Assembly: GCF_021655555.1 (NCBI RefSeq) | Contig: NZ_AP023086.1 | Location: 1,746,001 to 1,810,000, forward strand | Direction of reading: 5' to 3' | Length of the DNA: 64,000 nucleotides | From: Marinagarivorans cellulosilyticus | GTDB lineage: Bacteria; Pseudomonadota; Gammaproteobacteria; Pseudomonadales; Cellvibrionaceae | In this document: positions 25,461 through 33,426 of the stretch, piece by piece | How the letters are laid out: every line of letters begins with the position of its first letter | Numbering within the stretch: position 1 is the stretch's first letter | Made by a program: the position numbers and the translations under genes | The notes under the pieces: model-generated | Databases searched by the model: none | Seen by the model: the letters and a program-made list of their open reading frames with translations, nothing else | What the model was told of the DNA's origin: nothing

Positions 25461-26156
25461 TTATCCACATTTGAGTTGACTTGCGATTTCAATTTTTGGG
25501 GCCGCATCTGCTGGGATAGCAATGGCTCCGCTCAGCCAAATAAATTTCTTTAATGATGTTTTTCGTATAATCCTTTTCCTATAGAATCCCAATGAACCTC
25601 ATAGACGTTTCCTCTGGAGAAGAACTATGTGTGTAACCCTCCTTTTGCAATGCCAAAGCCAAAATCTATGTTGGCTAGGCTTGTGATATCTAGCGTGTTC
25701 AACTTTGTTTCGCTTAAATGAGGATTAACTTTTTTGAAATTCGGGTTTGTTTTTGGGGTGATGCGATAATCGGTGACGGTATAGCTAAGAGGAATGTTGT
25801 AATAACTGCATTTTTTGTTTGCTATGACATTGCTATAGGCATGCTCTTGATTTCCGTCCTCAGGATGCTTTGAATCAGGGTTGACGTATACCGCCTTCCA
25901 TTGATGGTTCGTCACCAAGTACTTAGCTATCTCAGTTCCTTTTTTCCGTAATTCCAGATTGCCTTAGCTGCTTGGCTGTTACCTGATTTCTCAAAGGCGT
26001 AGCCCACACTCGCAGTGAGTACGTAATACAATCGGTCGATTGCAGGTCTTTATACGCCTCTGGTTTTTGAAGTTTGAGCTGACTCCCGACCTCATGATCG
26101 TGATTGCTGTACAGGTCCAGTAGTTTCTCTTTTGCAAATGTAGTGTAGGTGCTCAT
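25461..26156 (-). pseudogene. Decayed cysteine-amidase-like effector (two frameshifts and a stop)
   Basis: From ATG 26156 (AAGGA upstream) the protein begins MSTYTTFAKEKLLDLYSNHD and reaches DCITYSLRVWA, where a one-base loss near 26000 breaks the frame; the next frame reads AFEKSGNSQAAKAIWNYGKK, a second one-base loss near 25940 shifts again to GTEIAKYLVTNHQWKAVYVN, and an in-frame TAG (25627-25625) interrupts at GLHT. After it the frame still reads FFSRGNVYEVHWDSIGKGLY and FIWLSGAIAIPAD to a TAA at 25461. The rebuilt 231-residue product has Cys in DCITY and His in GGLHT, the layout of a papain-like/NlpC-type hydrolase. The type VI effector role is inferred from the neighbouring lipoprotein. 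Confidence 0.6.
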
Positions 26157-26517
26157 CGTTAAATCCTTTATCAATGTAAGTTTTCTGGAATTCTACAGGT
26201 TTGCTCGGGTAGCTGTGTGGATATTGGCGCCAGAGTTGCCTTACTTGAATAGATAAGGGTACAGAAAAGAAAGCTGGGCACAAGAAGCCTTTATCGATTG
26301 AGTCAAAGAGCATATTGTTTTGAATGTTGATCTCTTTATAATCGAATGGTATTTTTTGGATTACTGCATGTGCTCTTTTTTGTGGCGGCGCCCGTCGCGC
26401 ACACCCGTCGATAACATACTAGACGGTAGCTAAAGCGGGGCCCAAAACGATATTTGGCTGCAAACGAGGGAAACGTAATTGAGAAGCCCGCCAAGCTAAT
26501 AGCAAAGGAGACTTTAA
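26157..26517. other. Divergent intergenic region upstream of the effector pseudogene
   Basis: A 73-codon frame (26092-26313, minus) starting MLFDSIDKGFLCPAFFSVPL overlaps the effector start in another frame and is not convincing as a gene, though part of it could be a remnant of an upstream gene. The rest (26314-26517) carries the GGAG site of the plus-strand membrane-protein gene. Confidence 0.35.
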
Positions 26518-27102
26518 ATGATTGAGCATAAAACGACTGACAACCCAGACTATGACGTATTGGATGGTTTTGTGCTATATGACGATACAATGCTTTTCAA
26601 GGTACAGCCAAACCAAACACTCTTCTTCCTACAAGTCTTGTTTTGGGGGTTTTTCGGTTTTCTGTTGCCGGTTGTTACGGTGGGCCTTGTCGAAATAACA
26701 GATACTTACCTTTTTATATTTTTTATTTTACTAGAAATGTCAATAATTTATGCTGGGTATAAATGGTTTCCCAAAAAAATACGCGACACTTATGAAGGTA
26801 TTGGTATTGACTATTACACAGAGTGTATATTGCATGGACATTTCGACTTAGATAGCCACAAATTTACACCTAAGCAATCATATTCACTGGATCAAATATC
26901 CCCTTATTTAAAGAATCGTGTAGGTCCGAAAGGTGTGCGAACGTATCAATCACTAATTCTGACCTGCAAAAATAGAGAGAGTAGCGTAGAATTCGACCTC
27001 TTTAGTGGATGTTACGATCGCAATTCTCGCGAGATCTTAACCAATCGATGGCATACTATTTATAGTTTCATGGTAGGTGATTTATTGGACGTTTTAGTTT
27101 AA
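26518..27102 (+). CDS. Two-helix membrane protein of unknown function
   Basis: 194 residues with GGAG eight bases before the ATG. Two adjacent transmembrane helices (about residues 35-60 and 64-84, FFLQVLFWGFFGFLLPVVTV and YLFIFFILLEMSIIYAGYKW) are followed by a soluble C-terminal domain of 105 residues with three Cys (TECILHG, LTCKNRE, SGCYDRN). No family recognised. It lies divergent from the effector pseudogene and could be an immunity-type membrane protein, but that is speculation. Confidence 0.6.
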   Translation: MIEHKTTDNPDYDVLDGFVLYDDTMLFKVQPNQTLFFLQVLFWGFFGFLLPVVTVGLVEITDTYLFIFFILLEMSIIYAGYKWFPKKIRDTYEGIGIDYYTECILHGHFDLDSHKFTPKQSYSLDQISPYLKNRVGPKGVRTYQSLILTCKNRESSVEFDLFSGCYDRNSREILTNRWHTIYSFMVGDLLDVLV

Positions 27103-27262
27103 TCATATCGGCTAAGGAGGGTTGGCGAATAAAGAAAACTGGACGGGCACTATAAACATACTCAATCCGTGATCTACTCTTTGTTCTTCGTGTAGATATG
27201 GCGTAGCCAATTTGTTATAGCAGACTAAAAAAGTGTGAAGTTAAGGCCCGCGCTGATTATGG

Positions 27263-27577
27263 TTAGCCGCACTTGTGGGATACTTCACGCCATTGGTCGG
27301 CGAAACCCTGATTTTTAATATAGCTGGAAAAAATATGCATTGCTTTCTCAAGCCAAGATTGCAGATCGCTGTACCCATCAATAGCAAAGTTATTTTCTTC
27401 ATCGTCAACCGCTTCATCGACCATTGCCCAAAAGAAAAACGCTAGATCTTCAGCGTCGTCCTTTGATGAAATGTTTACTTCGCCAGTAATCAACTTCGCA
27501 GCTAATTCATTATTGAGTCGATTGGCGTAGTGCTGGGTAATGGCTTTTGCCGGTTGGTCAAATTCGTTGAAATTCAT
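27263..27577 (-). CDS. Small acidic hypothetical protein
   Basis: 104 residues from ATG 27577 (GGGAGG thirteen bases upstream, somewhat far); the longer frame to 27646 would overlap the signal peptidase gene. It is helical and acidic (MNFNEFDQPAKAITQHYANR, SSKDDAEDLAFFFWAMVDEA) with no signal peptide or membrane helix. No family recognised. It is 49 bases downstream of the signal peptidase I gene on the same strand and is probably cotranscribed. Confidence 0.5.
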   Translation of the reverse strand: MNFNEFDQPAKAITQHYANRLNNELAAKLITGEVNISSKDDAEDLAFFFWAMVDEAVDDEENNFAIDGYSDLQSWLEKAMHIFSSYIKNQGFADQWREVSHKCG

Positions 27578-27626
27578 CAAGGTCGATCTGCCTCCCGATC
27601 TTTTCTGAGTGTAACGGCAGGGCCGA

Positions 27627-28460
27627 TTAATTAGGCAAGATAGCAATCACTTTTCCAATTATATCGCCTTCGTTGACGTAACCCCATGCTCTGCTATCTC
27701 GAGAGTTGTCACGATTGTCACCGAGGAAAAAGTAGTGATTATCGGGTACTTTATATTGACCTACCATAGCGGAATTTCGCTTGACCATAAATTGAATATT
27801 GTACGGCTCTTCAAGCCCTTCTCTAGCATGCAATATGTCGCCATCAGGCTCCTCGCTTAGCTGGGTGATCAGTTCACCGTTGATAATGACTCCGCGCCGT
27901 GTGACCTCGATAGTATCGCCAGAGAGTCCAATCAACCTTTTGACGTGTGGAAGATTACTGTTCGGCGGCAAAAACACATAGGATTCGCCTCTCTCCATAA
28001 GGTTGTTATTAATGCTTTCGCTGTCGAAAAGTTGAATGCCAAATGTTCCGTAGGTACCGTATCCAAGTTTGCGAATAATGACAAAATCCCCTTTGTTTAT
28101 CGACGGCGCCATCGATTCTGCGGGAATACTAAATGGCTCGATCAGAAATGACCGGGTTATGAAAATAGTAGCGAAAAAAGCAGTGATTAACGCGGGTGTT
28201 GCCCACCAATGTGAGTACCACTTTCGAGGGGACTTAATGCCATCCTTTTTCACGATGAGAAAACCATGAAGCGGGCAGGCTATGATAAGCACTGAAGTGC
28301 TCCATATGCCGTATCTCCAATCAATAACTCCTAGTAATATCGTTATTGCGCTGTATAGCCAAAACAATCGTGGTTTATTGAGATATAAAAATATAAACGC
28401 TTGTATGAATGGACCAAAAATAATAACAGGCCAAACTTTAGGTTTCCAATTTTGACTCAT
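27627..28460 (-). CDS. lepB: Signal peptidase I (island copy)
   Basis: 277 residues. Three or four hydrophobic helices occupy the first 105 residues, followed by the catalytic box FSIPAESMAPSINKGD with Ser-116, the Lys box PHVKRLIGLSGDTIEV with Lys-174, and the box D/E signature FLGDNRDNSRDSRAWGYV. The enzyme removes signal peptides at the outer face of the inner membrane. The extra N-terminal helices and its place among unrecognised island genes suggest an additional copy beside the housekeeping lepB, perhaps for substrates encoded nearby; the housekeeping gene is not in this window. Confidence 0.88.
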   Translation of the reverse strand: MSQNWKPKVWPVIIFGPFIQAFIFLYLNKPRLFWLYSAITILLGVIDWRYGIWSTSVLIIACPLHGFLIVKKDGIKSPRKWYSHWWATPALITAFFATIFITRSFLIEPFSIPAESMAPSINKGDFVIIRKLGYGTYGTFGIQLFDSESINNNLMERGESYVFLPPNSNLPHVKRLIGLSGDTIEVTRRGVIINGELITQLSEEPDGDILHAREGLEEPYNIQFMVKRNSAMVGQYKVPDNHYFFLGDNRDNSRDSRAWGYVNEGDIIGKVIAILPN

Positions 28461-28510
28461 AATGTAACTCAGTTAATTATTGGTTCAATAACTCGATTAA
28501 TCCGTATGAG

Positions 28511-29269
28511 TCACTTAGCTTTGGGTTTGAATTCCCTAACCACTTTTACATCATCTCTCATCGGCCATACCTCTGTCATGCCTTCGGAATATAGCGCTAT
28601 ATGACTCTTGCTGGCAGTGATCAAGAGTCCTTTGCTCAATACTTTTTGTTCTCCTGCTATTTCAACGAGCGATACACAATTCGAATTTTCTCTGCTATCG
28701 GTAGTAATGCAATGTTCTTTTTCGTATTTTTCTACACTAGTAGAAGCGATTTCTGTTCCGTATTGATAAGGGAGTATACAAACAAATAATGCCCCGATAA
28801 TAATTGCAATTGGCCAGAAAATATACGAGCAGAGTTCGTAAACAGCTGTCGCGATTAGGCCCCAGCGATATGCTGTTAGCCCGAAATACTCTGGCCCTTG
28901 ATTTTCTTTACTCAAAGTACCATCGATAAGAATATTGCTTAAGCCAAGCTTTCGTCGTTTTACAATGATTGCTAGGCCGTAGAGCATGCATGCAATGACA
29001 ATGGCTACCCAAATGAATGCGTAATGCATATGGCTAAATAGGAAGAGCAGAAACCTAAGCCCAACGACCCACGTCTCCGTAACTGCCTCACTAAAACCTC
29101 GGTTAAGCAGGCTACTATCAAGGCCAAAGGTATTTATATAACCAAGATAAAACGAATACCCCGCCGTCAACAAGCAGGGCGCAAGAAAGGTCAATACCAA
29201 CGCCGCCAACTGAAGTTTTTCGGCTATCGATTTAATTTCGTTATTTTTGTTGTTGTCGGGGGTTGTCAT
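28511..29269 (-). CDS. Multi-helix membrane protein of unknown function
   Basis: 252 residues. About four transmembrane helices (near 19-43, 70-88, 84-105, 148-168) and a C-terminal soluble part with two Cys (EHCITTD, SNCVSLV) and a basic end (VVREFKPKAK). The segment YSFYLGYINTFGLDSSLLNR looks like a conserved extracytoplasmic motif. No clear ribosome-binding site. It lies 50 bases upstream of the signal peptidase gene on the same strand. I do not recognise the family. Confidence 0.6.
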   Translation of the reverse strand: MTTPDNNKNNEIKSIAEKLQLAALVLTFLAPCLLTAGYSFYLGYINTFGLDSSLLNRGFSEAVTETWVVGLRFLLFLFSHMHYAFIWVAIVIACMLYGLAIIVKRRKLGLSNILIDGTLSKENQGPEYFGLTAYRWGLIATAVYELCSYIFWPIAIIIGALFVCILPYQYGTEIASTSVEKYEKEHCITTDSRENSNCVSLVEIAGEQKVLSKGLLITASKSHIALYSEGMTEVWPMRDDVKVVREFKPKAK

Positions 29270-29274
29270 TATAT

Positions 29275-29457
29275 TTAAAATCTACGTAAATGTTTCAGCT
29301 GCTTAGTTAGGGTTGTGATTTCGTGGTTAAACGATGTATTCACGACGGGACCCTTGTTTTTCTTGGTCCGATGCCTGGCTCTTGCAGTCGCAGTATTTTG
29401 AGCAACACTACGCGCCGCACCAACAACCAACACTCCAGCGCCAATAAATAACCCCAA
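29275..29457 (-). CDS. Possible 60-residue small protein
   Basis: An open frame from TTG 29457 with a short hydrophobic start (LFIGAGVLVVGAARSVA) and a basic remainder (ARARHRTKKNKG, TKQLKHLRRF). It ends five bases before the next membrane-protein gene, which favours it being real, but the TTG start has no good ribosome-binding site and no family is recognised. Confidence 0.3.
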   Translation of the reverse strand: MGLFIGAGVLVVGAARSVAQNTATARARHRTKKNKGPVVNTSFNHEITTLTKQLKHLRRF

Positions 29458-29510
29458 GTTATTAGCCTTGGATTATTAGCGCCTTTCATTACACCTCCGA
29501 AACATTAACA

Positions 29511-29654
29511 CTATATTGACCAACCCATCAGATAATCAATGTCTCTGATCCCATTGACCCTGTCATTTTTGACGAGGAGGTAATCGAATTTGGGTTCGCT
29601 GCAAGCTACTAAAGCCATCGCAAGAAGATTTATAGAATAAGCTTTAATATTCAT
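29511..29654 (-). pseudogene. Truncated duplicate of the island lipoprotein gene
   Basis: From ATG 29654 a 47-codon frame reads MNIKAYSINLLAMALVACSE, then PKFDYLLVKND, before losing similarity. It matches the start of the 24679-25044 lipoprotein (MIIKVYFISLIAIALASCGE, PKFDHLFVKNN) residue by residue, including the lipobox Cys-18. The rest of the gene is gone. This is a partial copy left by duplication or recombination in the island. Confidence 0.65.
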
Positions 29655-29749
29655 TTAAAGGTCCATATCAATGATGTCAAAGTGTTTAGGGGGGCGTTGC
29701 CCGATTGCCGTTTTTTTAAAGCAATAATGCAGATCGATTATGGCCGGTA

Positions 29750-32209
29750 TTATTGCTTCTTGAATATTGGATGCTCCGAGTTTTCAGAGGGGGCGCAAGG
29801 GGGAATAATAGTAGGATCTATCTTGAAGGCAATGAGCGTTAATGTGATGGATAAAATAATAAGAGCTGGTACCTTTGTGTCACTGAATACGTTGTCGTGA
29901 ATCCTGCTTAGCAAGCCTTCTTTCCTTTCAATTATTTGCCCGTTTCTTTTGCTGTATATTTTAGCAGTTAAGATCAGAAATGCTATGGCTAGTGCTATGA
30001 TTATCCATTGGAGTGTGGTTTTGTGATTGTACTTTTTATTTTCTTGTTGTTTTATTGGATCCTTTTTCTTTTTGATATTTTCTTCTTGTTGTTTTAATTT
30101 TTCTTGTTCTATTATTTTTTCTTTTAATGATTCAATCTCTAACGTTAGTTGCTTTTCCTTTGCTGTTGCATAGTATTTAATTGGTTCAAAGCCTTTGGCT
30201 GGATTTATTTTTATGGGGTTCTCATTTAATGCGTCTGGGTTGCCTCCAAAATTAATAGGTAGCTGATCTTTATTTTTTGGATTTATTTCACCATTCAATA
30301 AGTCAATATCTGATTTGAATGATAGGCTATGTTTTGTGAAGTTTCCGTAAATATTTATTCTGGATGAAAGCTCTTTCGAGATTATTGTTGGAGTGTAGTG
30401 TATTAATAGTATTATTTTCTCGAGAGCTTTTGGCTTGAAATCCAATCTCATTTTCTCTAAAGAATCCATGTCGTCTATGTTAAGTGCTGTGAATATGATT
30501 TTGTCGACACTTTTGTCTTTTAATGAGGCCTCTAGAGCTTTGTTGAGCTTGCCTCTTGAGTGAAGTCTGGGGGTGCAGTTTTTTGTATGTTTTTCCGATT
30601 TGCAAATCGGAAAAAATTGAGACGATTTAAATTTGTGGGCAAAGGCAATTTTGTAGTTATCTATGTAGTCTTCTTCGATGTAAAAGTGTATGTTTGTGTC
30701 TGAGTTTAAGTCTGATATGTTTGCGGTGTCTTTTGATATTTCATGAAGTTTTATGGTCGCGTTATCGATAGTGATCTTAACGAGGTCTTTGATGTCTTTG
30801 TGTTTTGTTCTCTTTAGGAATTCAGGTTTTGTAAGATCATCTATATTTTGTAGCTTTTGTTTTATCCATGCTCCTCTAATACCCAAAAGCATTTCTGATG
30901 TACTACCTCCAAGCTTCTTGTTATGCGTGGCTTTATAGTAAATTATCTTTTTTAGTGAGGATCTAAAGCGTTTTTCAAGTCTTTCATTGTTTTGTATTCT
31001 TAATGTTAGTTCGCTGACTAGTGTTTTTAGGTCGTTGTAGTGGAATGCTTCGTTTATTCCGCGTTTAGGGGTGTTCGGGAGTTCCACGTGAGAAAATATT
31101 AGCATGTCGTGACCAGATTCAAGAGCTTCAATGGCAATATCTGTATGGCTTTTGTTGTATTTTTTTCGGTACTGAATGATGGATCCCATATCAGTTAGAT
31201 CATCCGATAGGATTAGCTTTTCAGAAAAGTTTAGTCCTGGTATGTCTATGCTTTTTATTAATACGGGGTTGTTTTTTTGAAGTAGGTTTGTGACGAATAA
31301 TTTGCTAAATGTTATTGGTTGTTGCTTGTCTGCCTCTAGGAAGTCGAGGTATACGTGTGAAGTCATTATTCCATCTAGATACTTAGAGAAGTTTTTATAA
31401 GGGAGTAATTCTTGCTTTAGTCGTGAGGCGCCTCCGTAATACGTAGGGAATTTTTTTGTCGAATGCATACTTCCGATCACAGATCCTAGGCCTGGGAAAT
31501 GTTTCGCAATAGACAAGACTCCAGCTTCTCTTATACCTGTAACAAAGTGTGATGCAGAATTGTAGACTCTGTCAGGAGAGCCGCCAAAAGACCTATTTTT
31601 GATAGTTTTATCAGCATCGCCTTGGGTGGAGCGATCAATGTCTAGCACTGGGCCTAGCAGCATGTTAATGCCAAGTGTCGAAAGTTGAAATCCTACCGCT
31701 TTTCCGTTTAACCTGATTAGCTTTGCGTTGGCCGTTGATGCTAGTGTCAAGGCTGGGGGGGGCTGAATAACGGCCCCTGGAAATGAGGTGAAAGAAGGGC
31801 CCTCGAAATCTGCGGCTAAAAATATAGGCAGCTTTAGCTTGGATTTGTCTGATAGTGATTGAAGGTGGTTGTGGAAGCCGATTATAGAGTTTATTGACTC
31901 AAGATGAAGCTCAGAATCGTTTTGTTTTTCATAATTATATGAATTCAACATCACCCCCCCTACTCCTAGGGTCGCAATTTGTTCTTCTAATCTAGGGTTT
32001 CCTGGGTAATTTTTCGTGTCTCCAGCTGCGCCGATAATTAGTAATTGGCCGATAGCATCTTCTATCGCTACGTTTTCAGAAAATTGATTTATTATTTTAA
32101 TTTCCTGCTCATTGAGTTCGCTCGGTGCTGCATTGGCGACCAATATAGTGCTTTTAATGATGGGCATGAGAAGAAATATTGAAGCAATTATCGTTGAACT
32201 CATTTTCAT
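29750..32209 (-). CDS. GH3 (NagZ-like) protein with C-terminal membrane segments
   Basis: 819 residues with AGGAG before the ATG. An N-terminal signal or anchor (1-27) is followed by a GH3 TIM-barrel domain (about 35-430): GQLLIIGAAGD, GVGGVMLNSYN, FLAADFEGPSFTSFPGA, GPVLDIDRS, AKHFPGLGS (Lys-236) and ILSDDLTDMG with the nucleophile Asp near 336. In NagZ enzymes the loop after KHFPG holds an Asp-Ser-His dyad; here it reads Ser-247, Met-248, His-249, so the Asp is missing. A second domain (about 470-690), a Lys/Glu-rich coiled coil (about 690-732) and two helices (about 735-757 and 785-807) follow. NagZ acts on muropeptide N-acetylglucosamine, so a peptidoglycan target is possible; the envelope-anchored layout is unusual. 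Confidence 0.65.
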   Translation of the reverse strand: MKMSSTIIASIFLLMPIIKSTILVANAAPSELNEQEIKIINQFSENVAIEDAIGQLLIIGAAGDTKNYPGNPRLEEQIATLGVGGVMLNSYNYEKQNDSELHLESINSIIGFHNHLQSLSDKSKLKLPIFLAADFEGPSFTSFPGAVIQPPPALTLASTANAKLIRLNGKAVGFQLSTLGINMLLGPVLDIDRSTQGDADKTIKNRSFGGSPDRVYNSASHFVTGIREAGVLSIAKHFPGLGSVIGSMHSTKKFPTYYGGASRLKQELLPYKNFSKYLDGIMTSHVYLDFLEADKQQPITFSKLFVTNLLQKNNPVLIKSIDIPGLNFSEKLILSDDLTDMGSIIQYRKKYNKSHTDIAIEALESGHDMLIFSHVELPNTPKRGINEAFHYNDLKTLVSELTLRIQNNERLEKRFRSSLKKIIYYKATHNKKLGGSTSEMLLGIRGAWIKQKLQNIDDLTKPEFLKRTKHKDIKDLVKITIDNATIKLHEISKDTANISDLNSDTNIHFYIEEDYIDNYKIAFAHKFKSSQFFPICKSEKHTKNCTPRLHSRGKLNKALEASLKDKSVDKIIFTALNIDDMDSLEKMRLDFKPKALEKIILLIHYTPTIISKELSSRINIYGNFTKHSLSFKSDIDLLNGEINPKNKDQLPINFGGNPDALNENPIKINPAKGFEPIKYYATAKEKQLTLEIESLKEKIIEQEKLKQQEENIKKKKDPIKQQENKKYNHKTTLQWIIIALAIAFLILTAKIYSKRNGQIIERKEGLLSRIHDNVFSDTKVPALIILSITLTLIAFKIDPTIIPPCAPSENSEHPIFKKQ

Positions 32210-32370
32210 TGTTAAAAACTCCTAATTTGGCTGTGGTTTCTTGTGAGATGCCATTTTTTGTGAGCGTGCTAAACGCTAGTGGTATATTGAGGTTTTTTAT
32301 TTTGAGTCTTCGAGTAGAGGTAAAAGTGCAAGTTGGAGTGCGCGCTCCTATGAATTGCACGACCTGATTT

Positions 32371-33204
32371 TTAGTCCGTTTTGTAGCTTGTTGCAAACGC
32401 CATTAAAACTTCCACCGTATATCTGCGCATAAATTTTGAGTAGCCAACGAATAAGGTGAATGCTAATAGGCCGGTAAATGTTGTAAAGTACAGAAGGTTT
32501 ATATTTGTTATGTCTGAAATAAAAGTTGCTGCTGATAGCCAGAAAAAGAGTAAAGCTATTAGCGTAAGATTTCTTAATAGTCCGTATAGTGTCACGTAGT
32601 TCTGGAACTTCTGAATGTGATGATTCGTATTCTCTAGCGTGTAGTGATATATGTAGGCGAAGTAGTTTTGATTGTCTGGATTATATTCTATCTCTTGGTC
32701 AGGTTTTCCATGCGTCTTTATGACGTGCTCGATTTTTTTTATTATAATGTTTTGAAGTAGGCCATCTAATTCTTTAGCGTAAAGAAATTTCATTCTCAAG
32801 TGGTCGCCGAGTATTTTGTCTAGAATGGATATTGGGAATAATATTACTATAAATATGAGTCCTCTTATTTTTTTGAAGTTGTTATTATCAAATGAATTAA
32901 AATAACCTTTTATTTCCTGTCCTAGTAAATATTTTGACGCATGTCCGTGTCGCTTGATTAGGTATAGTTCAATCACCCATGAGGACACTAGGCTCAATAT
33001 GTGGCCCATAACATAACTTGCCAAAACAAAGGGAAGGTACTGTTTTGCACTGTCGGGAGTTGTGTAGTTAAGTATGGCCGTAATGTTTTGGTTGTCCTTA
33101 AATATATGGCTCATATAATAACTTGAGCATTGGATGAATATTATTCCAGGTGTTAGATACCCTAAAAAATCATATACTGAAAAAGGGTTTTGCTTGATTT
33201 CCAT
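32371..33204 (-). CDS. Four-helix membrane protein of unknown function
   Basis: 277 residues with AAGGA before the ATG. Helices near 13-32, 57-82, 115-132 and two near the C-terminus (213-232, 238-256). The start NPFSVYDFLGYLTPGIIFIQ and ASYVMGHILSLVSSWVIELY look like conserved features of an unnamed membrane family seen in accessory regions. The middle cytoplasmic loop is charged (KEIEY-type, GKPDQEIEYNPDNQNYF). It lies between the coiled-coil gene and the GH3-like gene, same strand. Confidence 0.6.
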   Translation of the reverse strand: MEIKQNPFSVYDFLGYLTPGIIFIQCSSYYMSHIFKDNQNITAILNYTTPDSAKQYLPFVLASYVMGHILSLVSSWVIELYLIKRHGHASKYLLGQEIKGYFNSFDNNNFKKIRGLIFIVILFPISILDKILGDHLRMKFLYAKELDGLLQNIIIKKIEHVIKTHGKPDQEIEYNPDNQNYFAYIYHYTLENTNHHIQKFQNYVTLYGLLRNLTLIALLFFWLSAATFISDITNINLLYFTTFTGLLAFTLFVGYSKFMRRYTVEVLMAFATSYKTD

Positions 33205-33426
33205 TGGATGTTCCTTGCTTGTTTTATTAGAAGAATGCCTTTGTGTTTTTTTGTCTGGCCTAAGCAGTGGCCGCTACAATCTCCTATAGATCGCGTATGT
33301 TTATTAGGGAATGATCATTGTTGGTTAGTGCGGTGATTTTTGGTGTTTTCGATACCGAACATGATTTGGGTGTGGAACATTTTTCTAGTGTCTTTCGGAT
33401 TTAATTGATGGGTGGTCTTTGGTTTT

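Noticed and set aside
26092..26313. 73-codon minus-strand frame overlapping the effector pseudogene start
   Set aside because: The effector frame starting at 26156 has the better ribosome-binding site and a coherent protein; the other frame runs through it in another phase. It could hold a remnant of an upstream gene, but this cannot be supported.
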